Source: Actinomycetota bacterium (GTDB lineage: Bacteria > Actinomycetota > Thermoleophilia > Gaiellales > Gaiellaceae). From it: a stretch of 5,444 nucleotides of DNA. The notes beneath the pieces were generated by a model. That model was given only the letters and a program-made list of their open reading frames with translations, had not been told where the DNA came from and did not search any database. Both the position numbers and the translations under genes were made by a program. How positions within the stretch are numbered: the stretch's first letter is position 1; every line of letters begins with the position of its first letter. Positions 5,166 through 5,444 of the stretch are shown piece by piece. The stretch spans positions 23,011 to 28,454 of the forward strand of contig PMMN01000074.1 of NCBI GenBank assembly GCA_003162235.1. The letters are read 5' to 3'.

Positions 5166-5444
5166 CTACGAGCAGCCCGTGTTCGTTCCGCAGTCGCGGC
5201 ACGTGTAGCAGCTGCCCGTCCGCACCATGCGGCCGCCGCAGCGGGCGCACTCGACCGCGTCCTCCCAGTTGTTGAAGAGCGCCTTCTGGCCCGGAGGAAG
5301 TGCCTCGGCCGGGGCCAAGGCGATCGTGCCGCCGCCGTTCGCGTAGGCCTGGGCCATACGGGCTCTTACTTCGGGCGAGAGGATGCCGAGCTCCTCCTGC
5401 TGGTCGACCGTGAGGAAGCGCTTGCCGAGCCAGCGGAAGATGTA
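5166..5444 (-). CDS. nrdJ: Vitamin B12-dependent (class II) ribonucleotide reductase, C-terminal end (partial)
   Basis: The minus-strand frame is open from the window edge to TAG at 5168-5166, giving the last 92 residues. The fragment begins YIFRWLGKRFL, the usual lead-in to the NrdJ C-terminal domain. It ends in a zinc-ribbon-like tail with C66, C69, C79, C82, C85 and C91, closing with GSCYTCRDCGTNTGCS, which is the hallmark of large adenosylcobalamin-dependent NrdJ proteins. The enzyme makes deoxyribonucleotides without needing oxygen, and the C-terminal cysteines are thought to re-reduce the active site. It is convergent with cysK across a 154-bp gap. The active site and B12-binding parts are outside the window, so the call rests on this distinctive tail. 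Confidence 0.88.
   Translation of the reverse strand, partial: YIFRWLGKRFLTVDQQEELGILSPEVRARMAQAYANGGGTIALAPAEALPPGQKALFNNWEDAVECARCGGRMVRTGSCYTCRDCGTNTGCS

Noticed and set aside
1..5444. CRISPR array, insertion sequence or prophage
   Set aside because: I saw no regularly spaced repeats, transposase motifs, attachment sites or phage genes.

Overview
This GC-rich window holds one compact five-gene operon on the plus strand (about 609-5011), flanked by two partial genes. The left partial gene (1-309, plus) is the C-terminal end of a CTP-synthase-like glutamine amidotransferase relative. The right partial gene (5166-5444, minus) is the C-terminal end of a vitamin B12-dependent (class II) ribonucleotide reductase. 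GC-rich codon use, class II RNR and a cysteine-rich iron-sulfur gene set suggest a high-GC bacterium with an anaerobic or oxygen-variable lifestyle. Actinomycetota or Chloroflexota would fit, but I cannot fix the phylum from this sequence.

Layout: 310-608 is a non-coding, partly AT-rich regulatory region. It contains a good sigma70-type promoter (TTGACA, 17 bp, TAATAT; 428-456), a cluster of ATTAG/CTAAT half-sites just downstream (475-504), and a leader with two potential stem-loops ending two bases before the ribosome binding site. The operon follows: a soluble ABC-type ATPase (609-1394), a HypB/UreG-like P-loop GTPase (1391-2092, ATGA overlap), an IscS/NifS-type cysteine desulfurase (2092-3270, TGATG overlap), a protein with an N-terminal 4Fe-4S domain and further conserved-looking cysteines (3284-4027), and an O-acetylserine sulfhydrylase (4079-5011). 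The 154-bp gap between the convergent operon and the RNR gene (5012-5165) holds a terminator-like hairpin and a 15-bp perfect inverted repeat enclosing smaller hairpins.

How the genes may work together (inference): CysK makes cysteine from sulfide and O-acetylserine. The desulfurase turns cysteine into protein-bound persulfide sulfur. The cysteine-rich Fe-S protein could be the acceptor, scaffold or target. The ATPase and GTPase would supply NTP-driven assembly or metal insertion, much as SufC (a soluble ABC ATPase) does in Fe-S assembly and HypB, UreG and CooC do in nickel-enzyme maturation. No IscU, SufB/D, NfU or permease gene lies in the window. The set does not match the ISC, SUF or NIF layouts, so it is the best candidate here for an undescribed metal-sulfur cofactor maturation or repair system.
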